Of a stretch of DNA of 34,237 bases, positions 14,834 to 23,255 are shown one piece after another. Location: the NCBI GenBank assembly GCA_904501885.1, contig CAJGCP010000021.1:1-34237 (forward strand). Direction: 5' to 3'. Both the position numbers and the translations under genes were made by a program. Position 1 is the stretch's first letter. Each line of letters begins with the position of its first letter. Under the pieces are notes generated by a model. The model had not been told where the DNA came from, searched no databases, and saw nothing but the letters and a program-made list of their open reading frames with translations. Origin of the DNA: an uncultured Acetatifactor sp. (GTDB lineage: Bacteria > Bacillota > Clostridia > Lachnospirales > Lachnospiraceae).

Positions 14834-15382
14834 TTACAATATTGATTTGCAAATCTGAGGGTCGGGATGTGCAATCACAGTGGAGTCCAGATACATTCCA
14901 CTCTCAGCTACCGCCGCCTTAGCTCTGGCAATGGCGGCATCCACCGCCGAAACCTCACCGCATAAGAATACATAGGATTTTCCACACATTCCCTTTGCCA
15001 CACGAAGTTCAATCAATTCCACTTCAGCGGTTTTTGCAGCCACATCTGCAGCCACAATAATTGCTGCAGCATTGTAGGTCTCTAAAATACCAAGGGAGCT
15101 GATATGGTCCACCTGAGTGGTGCCATAAATGGCAGGGAAAATACCGGGATGAGGATTGCCCAACACAAAACTATCGATAAATTCCTCTCCTCTGGTATGT
15201 TTCGCTGTGGCAACAGCCGCATCCACCGCACTTAAATCACCTGTAATCAAAGCGATATACTTGCCGGGGCAAACGGTTTGTGCCTCGATCAATTCTACTG
15301 CCGCCGTTTTCACCATGGCATCTGCTGCGGTAACACCTGCAGAAACTGTCTTAAATTCTATCATTCCAAGTGCTTTACCCAT
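14834..15382 (-). CDS. pduT: BMC-T shell protein, PduT type with Fe-S pore cysteine
   Basis: This 182-aa tandem BMC-domain shell protein (domain 1 about 3-90, domain 2 about 95-180) should form pseudohexameric trimers. C38 in AQTVCPGKY falls at the position of the PduT cysteine that binds a [4Fe-4S] cluster at the threefold pore. It is followed directly upstream by the PduS-like flavoprotein, as in pdu operons. The pair probably moves electrons across the shell to regenerate NAD+ inside. Domain 2 has GICGKS-like sequence (KGMCGKSYVFLCGE). Confidence 0.92.
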   Translation of the reverse strand: MGKALGMIEFKTVSAGVTAADAMVKTAAVELIEAQTVCPGKYIALITGDLSAVDAAVATAKHTRGEEFIDSFVLGNPHPGIFPAIYGTTQVDHISSLGILETYNAAAIIVAADVAAKTAEVELIELRVAKGMCGKSYVFLCGEVSAVDAAIARAKAAVAESGMYLDSTVIAHPDPQICKSIL

Positions 15383-15431
15383 AAAAAACTCCTATTTATG
15401 TATCTTTTTGCTTATTTAAATGCTATGGCCA

Positions 15432-16778
15432 TTATTCTGCCACGATTTCCACAAATCGGTCTGTGACCTTTTTCACAGTTCCGTCCACAGATGCGTGGAT
15501 ACATACGCTCAATCCCTTGCCGGTGGTAGCGATACATTGTCCAGCTTGCACCTTATCGCCCACCTTTACATTTGCCTGTGCAGGGGCACCGATGTGCTGA
15601 CTGAGCAAAATCTTTACTTTCGTTTTCTTGCCGGATTGGAAAGCAAATGCGCTCTCGTCCAAGGGGGCAGGCATTTCTGCATACTTCGTCAGGCCCAATC
15701 TTGCTTCCAAGCGTTTTTCCGGCACTTTGCGATATTCACGGCTCAGTTGCACCGGAGAAGCCTCCACATCCGCCGGCACTTTCACCCCTGCGGCGCGAAG
15801 TCCCGCCTTATATTCTGCAATCAATGTTCTGGGGGACAATCCCTGGGGACACGCAAAGTTTTCGCAAATACCACAAGAACTGCAAAATAAAGTATTGATA
15901 AACACATTTGTATTTTGAAAATCTCTGTTGGCCGCGCTTCTCATAAAAAGATGGGGCTCTATGGGATGTCCCAGCGCATGTCTGGGGCAAAGCGCTGTAC
16001 AGCACTCACATTGACAGCAGGCAGATGCTGCTCTCTTTAATTCTATCGCCGAATTCTTATTCTTGCGTTGCACCAAAGTATGGCTCTCATCCAACACAAT
16101 AATGGCATTGGTGGTCTTCGTGACCGGATCCATTTCGTCTGCCAAAAATCCCATCATCGGGCCGCCTACCAAATAGGCCGGTTCTTTCGTGGTGACGCCT
16201 CCTGCCTGGGCAACCACCTCTTTGATGGAGGCTCCAATGGGAACGCGCAAGGTGACGGGGCGTTTTACTTCTCCCACCACACTCACCAATTTGTCCATAA
16301 CAGGAGTGCCTTCATTCACTGCACGATATACATTGTAAACAGTCTCCACATTGAATACGGCAATTCCTTCCTCAATGGGAAGACCTCCGGGACGTACTAC
16401 TTTACCGGTGGCTTCATAAATCAACACCACCTCGTCACCCATGGGGTACACACCGTCCAAAAGTTGTACTCTCATATTAGGGTAAGCATCTATATATCTA
16501 TTGATAGCTTTTATGGTAGCTTTATATTCTTTTTTTACTCCGATGATTGCCTCTTTGGCCCCCACCGTCTGCGCAATCATAGCGAACGTCTCTAAAATCT
16601 CTTCTGCTTTTTGCTCCAAAAGTTGTTTATGCAACTGCAAAAGGGGCTCACATTCGGCGCAGTTTAATAAAATAACTTCAGCTCGTTCATCCAATTTTGC
16701 ATAGGTGGGGAATCCCGCGCCACCGGCACCCACGATGCCGCTGTCCTGCAAAATCTGCTTCAAAGCCTTGATTTCCAT
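15432..16778 (-). CDS. pduS: PduS-like Fe-S flavoprotein (RnfC-related) of the BMC
   Basis: This 448-aa electron-transfer protein is related to RnfC and to the NADH-binding part of complex I. It has the N-terminal glycine-rich motif GIVGAGGAGFPTYAK, the central SLBB-like region (about 160-225), two [4Fe-4S] motifs with cysteines near 254, 257, 260, 264 and 299, 302, 305, 310, and a C-terminal barrel-sandwich segment (about 385-445). It probably couples NADH oxidation in the BMC to export of electrons through PduT. The start at 16778 is chosen for its match to the family (MEIKALKQIL) and AGAAGG eight bases upstream; an ATG three codons earlier is less likely. Confidence 0.92.
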   Translation of the reverse strand: MEIKALKQILQDSGIVGAGGAGFPTYAKLDERAEVILLNCAECEPLLQLHKQLLEQKAEEILETFAMIAQTVGAKEAIIGVKKEYKATIKAINRYIDAYPNMRVQLLDGVYPMGDEVVLIYEATGKVVRPGGLPIEEGIAVFNVETVYNVYRAVNEGTPVMDKLVSVVGEVKRPVTLRVPIGASIKEVVAQAGGVTTKEPAYLVGGPMMGFLADEMDPVTKTTNAIIVLDESHTLVQRKNKNSAIELKRAASACCQCECCTALCPRHALGHPIEPHLFMRSAANRDFQNTNVFINTLFCSSCGICENFACPQGLSPRTLIAEYKAGLRAAGVKVPADVEASPVQLSREYRKVPEKRLEARLGLTKYAEMPAPLDESAFAFQSGKKTKVKILLSQHIGAPAQANVKVGDKVQAGQCIATTGKGLSVCIHASVDGTVKKVTDRFVEIVAE

Positions 16779-16827
16779 GTTACACACCTTCTATACTTAT
16801 TGTTCTTCTTCCCAATAACTATGATGG

Positions 16828-17079
16828 TTATTGTCCTTCGTCTACAATACCTACAATGGCAGCGTCCACGGGAGCACTTTCATTGCCCACTCTTGCTGCA
16901 CTACCTGTGGCCACAAGTACGGTTTCACCCACACCTGCACCGATATTGTCGATTGCCACGAAACGGGAGGCGCATGCCTGCATCTCCTCTATGGGCTCGA
17001 TGATCATAAATTTATTTCCGATTAAGTTATCGCATTTGCGCGTAGAAACAATACTTCCTACCACTTTACCTATAACCAT
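16828..17079 (-). CDS. eutN: BMC-P (EutN/PduN) pentameric vertex protein
   Basis: The 83-aa protein has the family start MVIGKVVGSIVSTRK. A GNKFMIIEP strand, the AIDNIGAGVGETVLVATGSAAR block and the end of the beta barrel (VDAAIVGIVDE) follow. BMC-P pentamers close the vertices of the shell, and one copy per operon is usual. The start at 17079 (rather than ten codons upstream) is chosen because it matches the canonical N-terminus and has CAAGG before it. Confidence 0.94.
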   Translation of the reverse strand: MVIGKVVGSIVSTRKCDNLIGNKFMIIEPIEEMQACASRFVAIDNIGAGVGETVLVATGSAARVGNESAPVDAAIVGIVDEGQ

Positions 17080-17163
17080 AATAAACCTTGTCCTTTCCAA
17101 ATAAAACAAGTGAATTTTTGATAAACGGGCAGATAGAACTCTAATCCACTGCCCGCCTATATC

Positions 17164-17808
17164 CTACTTCAAAATCGTTACCTTATCGCCGGTCTTAATC
17201 AGGCTGGCGTTGGCTTCGTCGGTATCAATGTGCATTTCCAGCGTGAAACTGTCGTGAACACGAATTTTGACATGCTCAAAGACAGTACCTCTTTCGTTGT
17301 CTGCCTTCACAGAAACAATATCTCCATCGTGTACACCTGCTGCCATCGCATCTGCAGGGGACATATGGATGTGACGCATTGCCACAATACATCCCTCTTT
17401 CAAATACACTGCGCCCTTGGGGCCCACCACAGCAATCGGCGCACTGCCTGCCACATTACCGGATTCTCTGATAGGTGCCTTAATGCCTAATTTCATGGCA
17501 TCCGTAGAAGAAATCTCCAACTGGGATGCACTTCTTGCAGGTCCAAGCACTCGCACATTCTCAATCGCACGCAACTTAAGTCCCACCACGGTAACTGTTT
17601 CATTGCATGCGTACTGACCTCCCATGAGTTCCTTCTTTTTGGTGAGTTTGTATCCCTCACCAAAAAGAATTTCCACATGTTCTTGGGTCAAGTGAATATG
17701 TCTCGCAGACACGCCTACCGGAACCTGAAATCCATTGGATTTTTCTTCCATCTGGTTCAGCGTTTGAAGCACCATCTGAGTGATTTTTTCAATTGTCTGC
17801 TGTTCCAT
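17164..17808 (-). CDS. pduL: PduL phosphotransacylase with N-terminal encapsulation peptide
   Basis: It converts an acyl-CoA (propionyl-, acetyl- or lactoyl-CoA) and phosphate to acyl-phosphate and recycles CoA inside the compartment. The 214-aa protein has an amphipathic helix at 2-20 (EQQTIEKITQMVLQTLN), then two PduL beta-barrel repeats. These carry the zinc-binding His blocks SARHIHLTQEH (about 34-44) and MRHIHMSPADA (about 143-153). Length and motifs are normal for BMC PduL. No kinase to use the acyl-phosphate is in the window. Confidence 0.94.
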   Translation of the reverse strand: MEQQTIEKITQMVLQTLNQMEEKSNGFQVPVGVSARHIHLTQEHVEILFGEGYKLTKKKELMGGQYACNETVTVVGLKLRAIENVRVLGPARSASQLEISSTDAMKLGIKAPIRESGNVAGSAPIAVVGPKGAVYLKEGCIVAMRHIHMSPADAMAAGVHDGDIVSVKADNERGTVFEHVKIRVHDSFTLEMHIDTDEANASLIKTGDKVTILK

Positions 17809-17834
17809 TCCTTATGTCCCTTTCCCTAAAAGTC

Positions 17835-18113
17835 TTATTTTACCTTGGGAAGGATCATTTCTACATCATTGTGAGGACGAGGAATTACATGAGTAGCTAC
17901 CAATTCGCCCAACTTAGCTGCGCTGTTTGCACCAGCTTCTACGGAAGACTTAACAGCTCCTACATCACCACGAACCATGATGGTTACCAAACCGGAACCG
18001 ATCTTCTCAGTACCAACCAAAGTAACGTTAGCTGCCTTACACATAGCATCTGCTGCCTCGATTGCTGCTACCAAACCTCTTGTTTCTACCATTCCTAATG
18101 CTTCCATTGCCAT
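17835..18113 (-). CDS. BMC-H shell protein (PduA/PduJ type), 92 aa
   Basis: This is a single-domain hexameric shell protein with MVETRGLVAAIEAADAMCKAA, the pore segment KIGSGLVTIMVRGDVGAVK, and the C-terminal HVIPRPHNDVE. The GSG pore matches PduA-type proteins known to pass small polar diols. It is near-identical in pattern to the gene at 18537, from which it is separated by a divergent BMC-H. The two are recent paralogues and probably major facets. It has a TCCTCC-type (AGGAGGA) ribosome site. Confidence 0.95.
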   Translation of the reverse strand: MAMEALGMVETRGLVAAIEAADAMCKAANVTLVGTEKIGSGLVTIMVRGDVGAVKSSVEAGANSAAKLGELVATHVIPRPHNDVEMILPKVK

Positions 18114-18175
18114 AACTTTTTCCTCCTGTTATTGTTTGTTATTTGCATGTTGTTTTTTAGTTTCTTGTTTCGCTG

Positions 18176-18511
18176 TTAGATTTCCTGAATTGTCTTTTCA
18201 TCCAAGGTTTCTAACGGCTTTTCATTCATAAATCTGCTTGCGCTTAGATTTACAAGTCTTATGATCTCTTCGTGGGGATTGGCAATCACACCATGCGCCA
18301 CAGGCTTTTTCACGGTCTTCTTCAACGCAGTTTCCACTGCTTCCGTTACCGCTGCTACGTCGCCCTTGACGATGATAGTAACCAAACGACCACCCATTTT
18401 TCTCTCCCAGGTAGCCAACTGAACTCCGGCCGTTTTACACATAATATCCAGAGCATCTATTGCCGGGACTACACCGGAAACTTCGATTAAGCCTAATGAT
18501 ATATTGCTCAT
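18176..18511 (-). CDS. Divergent BMC-H shell protein with C-terminal extension, 111 aa
   Basis: The BMC domain (about 4-88) has a changed pore loop, RKMGGRLVTIIVKGD, with an arginine after GG instead of the GSG of PduA types. A C-terminal tail of about 23 residues follows (LSASRFMNEKPLETLDEK), of unknown role. The pore change suggests a different substrate or electrostatic gate, and the tail could bind cargo or another shell face. It lies between the two PduA-like genes. Confidence 0.92.
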   Translation of the reverse strand: MSNISLGLIEVSGVVPAIDALDIMCKTAGVQLATWERKMGGRLVTIIVKGDVAAVTEAVETALKKTVKKPVAHGVIANPHEEIIRLVNLSASRFMNEKPLETLDEKTIQEI

Positions 18512-18536
18512 TTTCCGGCTCCTTTTCTTACTTTAA

Positions 18537-18812
18537 TTAGATGCGGGGAAGAATCTTCTCAACATCGTTATGAGGACGGGGAATTACATGTGCTGCTACC
18601 AATTCACCCAATCTGCTTGCAGCTGCGGAACCGCTTTCAACAGAAGCCTTAACTGCTCCTACATCACCGCGAACCATAACGGTTACCAGACCGGAACCGA
18701 TCTTCTCTGTTCCTACCAAAACAACCTCTGCGGACTTGGTCATTGCATCTGCTGCCTCGATAGCTGCTGTCAAACCTCTTGTTTCTACCATTCCTAATGC
18801 TTCCTGTGCCAT
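18537..18812 (-). CDS. BMC-H shell protein (PduA/PduJ type), 91 aa
   Basis: A canonical hexameric BMC-H: MAQEALGMVETRGLTAAIEAADAM over the first helix, pore KIGSGLVTVMVRGDVGAVK and the tail HVIPRPHNDVEKILPRI. It is very close to the 92-aa protein at 17835. The duplication, together with the intervening variant, points to a shell with several facet types in differing amounts. The ribosome site is AAAGGAG. Confidence 0.95.
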   Translation of the reverse strand: MAQEALGMVETRGLTAAIEAADAMTKSAEVVLVGTEKIGSGLVTVMVRGDVGAVKASVESGSAAASRLGELVAAHVIPRPHNDVEKILPRI

Positions 18813-18862
18813 AATGTTCTCCTTTCATTCAGGCAAAATATAATTTTGTATAGTTTCGTTTT

Positions 18863-19177
18863 TTATTTTTTGTCAAAAGCGTTTAGCTTCAACATTTTTT
18901 CTGTGTCTTCGGTAGGTCTTGGAATAATGTGTTTTTGCACCACACCGGTGACTTCTTTTGCCACGGCCTCAGCGGCTTCCATAGCTGCCTCCACTGCTGC
19001 AACACTGCCTCGAAACTTTACTGTTACCAAATTGGGAACTGCAAGTGTCTCCGCTTTTGCAGGCTTGTTTTTGTCGAAGGTTTCTATCGTCACATCTGCT
19101 GCTTTACAGCCGGCATCTGCTGCCATAAAGGCACACACCAAACCATACACCTCTAACAATCCTACTGCTTGCTCCAT
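18863..19177 (-). CDS. BMC-H shell protein with extended pore loop, 104 aa
   Basis: The BMC domain starts MEQAVGLLEVYGLVCAFMAADA. The loop before the pore strand carries an insert of about ten residues (DKNKPAKAETLAVPNLV). The C-terminus ends IIPRPTEDTEKML plus a short KK tail. Inserts of this kind occur in one BMC-H subgroup of glycyl-radical and pdu-like loci and should narrow or reshape the pore. It is the first of the four BMC-H genes in transcription order, directly after the alcohol dehydrogenase. Confidence 0.93.
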   Translation of the reverse strand: MEQAVGLLEVYGLVCAFMAADAGCKAADVTIETFDKNKPAKAETLAVPNLVTVKFRGSVAAVEAAMEAAEAVAKEVTGVVQKHIIPRPTEDTEKMLKLNAFDKK

Positions 19178-19203
19178 AGCTTCCTCTTTTCCGCATGTAC
19201 CAA

Positions 19204-20400
19204 CTATTTGTTGATAACCGCAATCTTAAGACCGGTCATCGCCAAGTTGGTCTTCAATGCTTCGTTAATCTCTTCCAAAGGATAGGTATGGGTAACTAAC
19301 TTCTCCATGGGGATACCCATCTTCTTTGCACTCTTCAAGAAATCAAAGGTGGTTACATAATCTCTCAAGGTGTATACCCAGGAGCCAACGGTTGTGATTT
19401 CCTTAGAGCAGATATCGAAGTGAGGATTGATGGTTGCATCTCCACCATTGATGAAGAAGCCAAGCTCACACAAGCCACCGCCGTTGCGGATGAACTTGTA
19501 GATATTTGCGTGTGCAATGGGGGAACCGGTACACTGGAATGCGAAATCTGCCAAATGTCCGTCTAACTGGTCTGCCACTGCAGCGGTGAGTGCTTCAATT
19601 CCCTTGTGGTCCTTGAAGTTCACTGCGCCGGAAGCGCCCATTTCCTTCGCAAAATCAAGTCTCTTCTGCTCACCGTCTACTGCGATGATGTTATTGATAC
19701 CCATGGTACGAAGAACTGCGATACAGATCAAACCAATGGGGCCACATCCCTGTACAACTACCCTGCTGTTGAAACGAAGAATTCCTGTGGTCTTCGCTCT
19801 CTCCACTGCGTGAATCAATACCGCGCAGGGCTCAATCAAGATTCTGGAAATCAGGTCAAGGTCACTTACATTAAATACGGAAGAACCTCCTCTTACTACC
19901 AGATAATCTGCAAACCAACCATTCAAGTGAACCTTGTCGTCGGGAAGCAATCCGTAAATATCTGCATGACCTACATTCTGTTTATTTAAGTCAAACATTG
20001 TGATCTCAGGATCATCACCAAAGATGACGGAGGTAACGATTTTGTCGCCTACCTTCAAATCCTTTCCGGTGCTGTCCTTCTTCACATTCTTGCCCATCTT
20101 TACGATTTCGCCGGTACCCTCGTGACCGAGAACCACGGGAATCATACCGAAGGGATCGCGCTTGAATTCGTGTGCATCTGTTCCGCAGACACCACAGCCT
20201 TCTACTTTTACCAAAATATCGTCATCGCCCAGCTCGGGAATGGGATATTCCTGAATTTCGAATTTTTCAAGCTCTGTCAGCATTGCCACATGTGCCACCT
20301 TAGGAATATTACCGCTTGCTGCAGGTGCAGACACGGTGGTTCCCTCCAGGCTGGCAAGCACTTGTTTTACAATTTCTTCAATCTGTGCTGTGTTAGCCAT
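19204..20400 (-). CDS. Encapsulated zinc alcohol dehydrogenase (MDR family)
   Basis: This 398-aa medium-chain dehydrogenase has an N-terminal encapsulation helix (2-20, TAQIEEIVKQVLASLEG) and an Ala/Ser-rich linker to about 34. Catalytic zinc ligands include C72 (GCGVCGTD), H93 and E94 (LGHEGTG). The dinucleotide motif is VVQGCGPIGLICIAV (about 213-227). In this compartment it would reduce an aldehyde (lactaldehyde or propionaldehyde) and reoxidise the NADH made by the aldehyde dehydrogenase. Many pdu loci use an iron-dependent PduQ instead, so the zinc enzyme is a variant choice. The true substrate cannot be told from sequence. Confidence 0.9.
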   Translation of the reverse strand: MANTAQIEEIVKQVLASLEGTTVSAPAASGNIPKVAHVAMLTELEKFEIQEYPIPELGDDDILVKVEGCGVCGTDAHEFKRDPFGMIPVVLGHEGTGEIVKMGKNVKKDSTGKDLKVGDKIVTSVIFGDDPEITMFDLNKQNVGHADIYGLLPDDKVHLNGWFADYLVVRGGSSVFNVSDLDLISRILIEPCAVLIHAVERAKTTGILRFNSRVVVQGCGPIGLICIAVLRTMGINNIIAVDGEQKRLDFAKEMGASGAVNFKDHKGIEALTAAVADQLDGHLADFAFQCTGSPIAHANIYKFIRNGGGLCELGFFINGGDATINPHFDICSKEITTVGSWVYTLRDYVTTFDFLKSAKKMGIPMEKLVTHTYPLEEINEALKTNLAMTGLKIAVINK

Positions 20401-20426
20401 CTCTATTCTCCTTTCCTTATTTTCAT

Positions 20427-21815
20427 TTATCTGATGCAGAGACTGTCAGACATGACACATCTTCTGCTCTTTGTAAAGGACTTGGTACTGGTCAATCCCT
20501 CGCCGGTACGGCTTGCGATGGTGAAGGTACAATATCCTTCTCCGCCAAAGCCCAGCGCCGCATAGGAAGGCGCATTCTTGACGATGATGGCAGTATCAAT
20601 TTCCTTTGCATACTTGGTAATATTGTCGATGTTCTTGGAATGGATGTGGGCGGAATGACGGTTTCCATGCTCCAGCCATACAGCCTTCTCGATGGCATCA
20701 TCAATGTCCTTTGCTCTTACCATACCTAAGATGGGCATCATCAACTCTTCTGCAATCAGGGGATGTTCTTTCTCTCCCTCAAATACGATACAGCGGATGT
20801 TGTCAGGCACTGTTACGCCAATCATGCCAAGCAAAGTTTTGGCATCACGGCCAACACATTTTCTGTTCAGTCCCTTAGGTGTCATCACGGTTTCTGCCAA
20901 TCTGTCCAATTCTTCCTTGGATGCCAGATAGCAGCCCTGCTCCTCCACCATATATTTCATCAACTGGTCAGCGATGCTGTCCACTGCAACGATTTCTTTT
21001 TCTGCAATACAAGGCAGGTTGTTGTCGAAGGTACATCCATTGACGATATCCTCTGCTGCCTTTCTGATGTCTGCGGTTTCATCCACCAATGCAGGAGGAT
21101 TACCTGCACCTGCACCGATTCCTCTCTTTCCGGAGGAAAGCACTGCAGTTACCACTCCGGGACCACCGGTTGCTGCAATCAACGGGATATCAGGGTGCTT
21201 CATCATAATGTTGCTGGATTCCAGTGTGGGCTTCATCACGGTACATGCCACATTGTCAGGGCCACCGGCTTCAATGGAAGCCTCATTCACCAGATTCAAT
21301 GCAAATATAGATGTTTTGATTGCCTGGGGATGGGGGTTAAATACTACTGTGTTTCCCGCCGCTATCATACCGATGGAATTACAGATAACGGTTTCACTGG
21401 GATTGGTACAAGGGGTAATCGCGCCGATTACTCCAAAGGGGCCCATCTCTATCAGGGTAAGACCTCTGTCACCGGACCAAGCGGTGGTATGTAAATCCTC
21501 AGTTCCGGGGGTTTTGTCTGCCACAAGGTGATGCTTCAGAATCTTGTGTCCCACATTTCCCATACCGGTCTCATTTACGCCCATTCTTGCAAGAACTTCT
21601 GCGTTCTCACGGGTCTTTCTGCGAATGTTTGTGATAATCTGTTCTCTTTGGTCCAGAGACATTCTGCGAACTACTGCCTGTGCTTTCTTTGCTGCGGCGA
21701 TAGCATCGTTCATATCGGCAAATACACCGTGACTTTTTTGCACATCGTCTTCAATCTGCATCTTGGCAACTACTTCCTGAACAATTTCTTGAACCAGGTT
21801 TTCATTTACATGCAC
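20427..21815 (-). CDS. pduP: CoA-acylating aldehyde dehydrogenase (PduP type)
   Basis: It oxidises an aldehyde to acyl-CoA with NAD+ inside the BMC. The 462-aa protein has an N-terminal encapsulation helix (about 5-19, ENLVQEIVQEVVAKM). Other motifs are GAITPCTNPSET (131-142), the Rossmann glycine block ATGGPGVV (215-222), and the catalytic cysteine C269 in NNLPCIAEKE, as in the PduP/EutE group. The start is three bases after the stop of the PduO-like gene, with GGAGG inside that gene. The substrate is propionaldehyde if a propanediol dehydratase is supplied from elsewhere, or lactaldehyde if not. Confidence 0.93.
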   Translation of the reverse strand: MHVNENLVQEIVQEVVAKMQIEDDVQKSHGVFADMNDAIAAAKKAQAVVRRMSLDQREQIITNIRRKTRENAEVLARMGVNETGMGNVGHKILKHHLVADKTPGTEDLHTTAWSGDRGLTLIEMGPFGVIGAITPCTNPSETVICNSIGMIAAGNTVVFNPHPQAIKTSIFALNLVNEASIEAGGPDNVACTVMKPTLESSNIMMKHPDIPLIAATGGPGVVTAVLSSGKRGIGAGAGNPPALVDETADIRKAAEDIVNGCTFDNNLPCIAEKEIVAVDSIADQLMKYMVEEQGCYLASKEELDRLAETVMTPKGLNRKCVGRDAKTLLGMIGVTVPDNIRCIVFEGEKEHPLIAEELMMPILGMVRAKDIDDAIEKAVWLEHGNRHSAHIHSKNIDNITKYAKEIDTAIIVKNAPSYAALGFGGEGYCTFTIASRTGEGLTSTKSFTKSRRCVMSDSLCIR

Positions 21816-21817
21816 AT

Positions 21818-22345
21818 CTATACCTCCTCAAATATGTTTTTTCCATATTGTGCCAGCTCCAAATCCTGGGCTGCACTGCCTCCGCTAACGCCGATGGCGC
21901 CTAAGATAACTCCATTTCTTTCCAGAAGCTCACCGCCTCCGAAAATCACCAGTTTGCCGCCGTTGGTAAACTGAATCCCATATAGACTCTCCCCCGGCTG
22001 GCTAAGTTTCCCTAATTGCTCTGTAGACATCTGAAAGGCTATGGATGTATAAGTCTTATTCACTGCAATATCAAAACTTCCTATGTAAGCACCGTCCATA
22101 CAATGCACTGCGATGGGTCTGCCGGATGCATCGGATACTGCCGTCACCACGGCAAGTCCCATCTGAGATGCTTTTTGTTCCACCCTCTCAATGAGTTTCA
22201 CCGCTCTTTCCAAAGGAAGTGCGACTTGCACGGGTTGCGACTTTTCGCTCATCTGTGAGCGGCTCCCCGTGGTATGGTTCCCCCCACGTTCTCCCACTGT
22301 GGCAAGCACTTGACGGACGATTCTCTCAATTTCTTTTCTTTCCAT
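21818..22345 (-). CDS. PduO C-terminal/GlcG-like (DUF336) protein with encapsulation peptide
   Basis: The 175-aa protein has a short amphipathic N-terminal helix (2-18, ERKEIERIVRQVLATVG) and a Gly/Ser/Gln-rich linker (about 19-40). The GlcG/HbpS domain follows (about 45-175; GLAVVTAVSDASGRPIAVH, then GGKLVIFGGGELL and GAIGVSGGSAAQDLELA). This is the C-terminal half of PduO, without the cobalamin adenosyltransferase half, as expected in a B12-independent locus. Haem or flavin binding has been reported for relatives; its role in BMCs is not settled. It is translationally coupled to pduP. Confidence 0.88.
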   Translation of the reverse strand: MERKEIERIVRQVLATVGERGGNHTTGSRSQMSEKSQPVQVALPLERAVKLIERVEQKASQMGLAVVTAVSDASGRPIAVHCMDGAYIGSFDIAVNKTYTSIAFQMSTEQLGKLSQPGESLYGIQFTNGGKLVIFGGGELLERNGVILGAIGVSGGSAAQDLELAQYGKNIFEEV

Positions 22346-22394
22346 GTCAGTCTCCTGAATATGTATTCAGTTGCATGGCTTCAGTTGACAACAA

Positions 22395-23255
22395 CTATTT
22401 ATTCAACTGCTCCATGACTTTTTTTGTGATATCTGCCACCAATGCGTCGATGGGTGCGCCGTTTGCTGCACTGTGGTGTCCGCAACTTCCATCCCCCTTG
22501 CACGCTCCCTTATCACTGTCATGACCGCAAGTGCAACTGCTGCCGCAAGAATGGCAACTGGGCTTACCTGCCTGGGCATTGGGACAAAGGTTTGCAGGAT
22601 GGCGGCCGGTCATACCGAACTGTCTTCTGATTTCATACAAGTCTTCTACCTGTTCCGGGGTAAACTCCTGGGGGCCACCCAACATCTTGGACTGGTACAG
22701 AAGCTGTGCGTAGAATTCCACAGATTCCATCTTCATATACGCGCTGAGCAGGGAGTCTGCGTATGTCAATGCACCATGATTCTCCAAAAGCACCGCATCA
22801 AAATACTGTACATACTCGGATACTGCGTCCGGGATCTCCATGGTAGAAGGTCTGCCGTATTTGGCAATAGGCACACAGCCTAAAGTGATAACTGCCTCAG
22901 GCATAATGGGCTGGGTCAAAGGAATACCTGCAATGGCAAAACTGGTAGCATACATAGGATGTGCATGAACCACTGCCTTTACATCAGGCCTTTCCTGATA
23001 TACTCTCATATGCATCTTAATTTCGGAAGAGGGTTTGAACTTTCCGTTTGCAGAAATCACATTGCCCTGTGCATCTACCTTGCAGATATATTCAGGAGTC
23101 ATAAATCCTTTGGATACACCGGTGGGTGTACAAAGGAATTCATTGTCACTTATTTTTACAGAAATGTTTCCATCATTGGCTGCCACCATGTTGCGGTTGT
23201 AGATTCTCTTGCCAATGTCGCAGATTTGTTTTTTGATTTCAAATTCGTTTACCAT
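22395..23255 (-). CDS. Class II (fuculose/rhamnulose-1-phosphate type) aldolase with Cys-rich linker and C-terminal encapsulation peptide
   Basis: The zinc-dependent aldolase should split rhamnulose- or fuculose-1-phosphate to DHAP and lactaldehyde. The catalytic domain (about 1-215) has E78 (SSEIKMH), zinc ligands H97 and H99 (HAHP) and H160 (ENHGAL). Residues 224-261 are a linker with seven Cys and several His (C224, C234, C237, C241, C243, C251, C258). An amphipathic helix at 268-286 (IDALVADITKKVMEQLNK) follows as the encapsulation peptide. Known single-domain aldolases end near residue 215, so the rest is BMC-specific. Rhamnose is the likelier substrate because rhaA and rhaB lie 9.5 kb away. 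Confidence 0.92.
   Translation of the reverse strand: MVNEFEIKKQICDIGKRIYNRNMVAANDGNISVKISDNEFLCTPTGVSKGFMTPEYICKVDAQGNVISANGKFKPSSEIKMHMRVYQERPDVKAVVHAHPMYATSFAIAGIPLTQPIMPEAVITLGCVPIAKYGRPSTMEIPDAVSEYVQYFDAVLLENHGALTYADSLLSAYMKMESVEFYAQLLYQSKMLGGPQEFTPEQVEDLYEIRRQFGMTGRHPANLCPNAQAGKPSCHSCGSSCTCGHDSDKGACKGDGSCGHHSAANGAPIDALVADITKKVMEQLNK

Noticed and set aside
20763..21531. Long plus-strand frames opposite pduP and other BMC genes
   Set aside because: They are antisense shadows of well-supported genes, without domains or ribosome sites.
21818..22345. Cobalamin adenosyltransferase PduO
   Set aside because: Only the GlcG-like C-terminal domain is present. The adenosyltransferase domain is absent, and no cobalamin riboswitch was seen in the operon leader.
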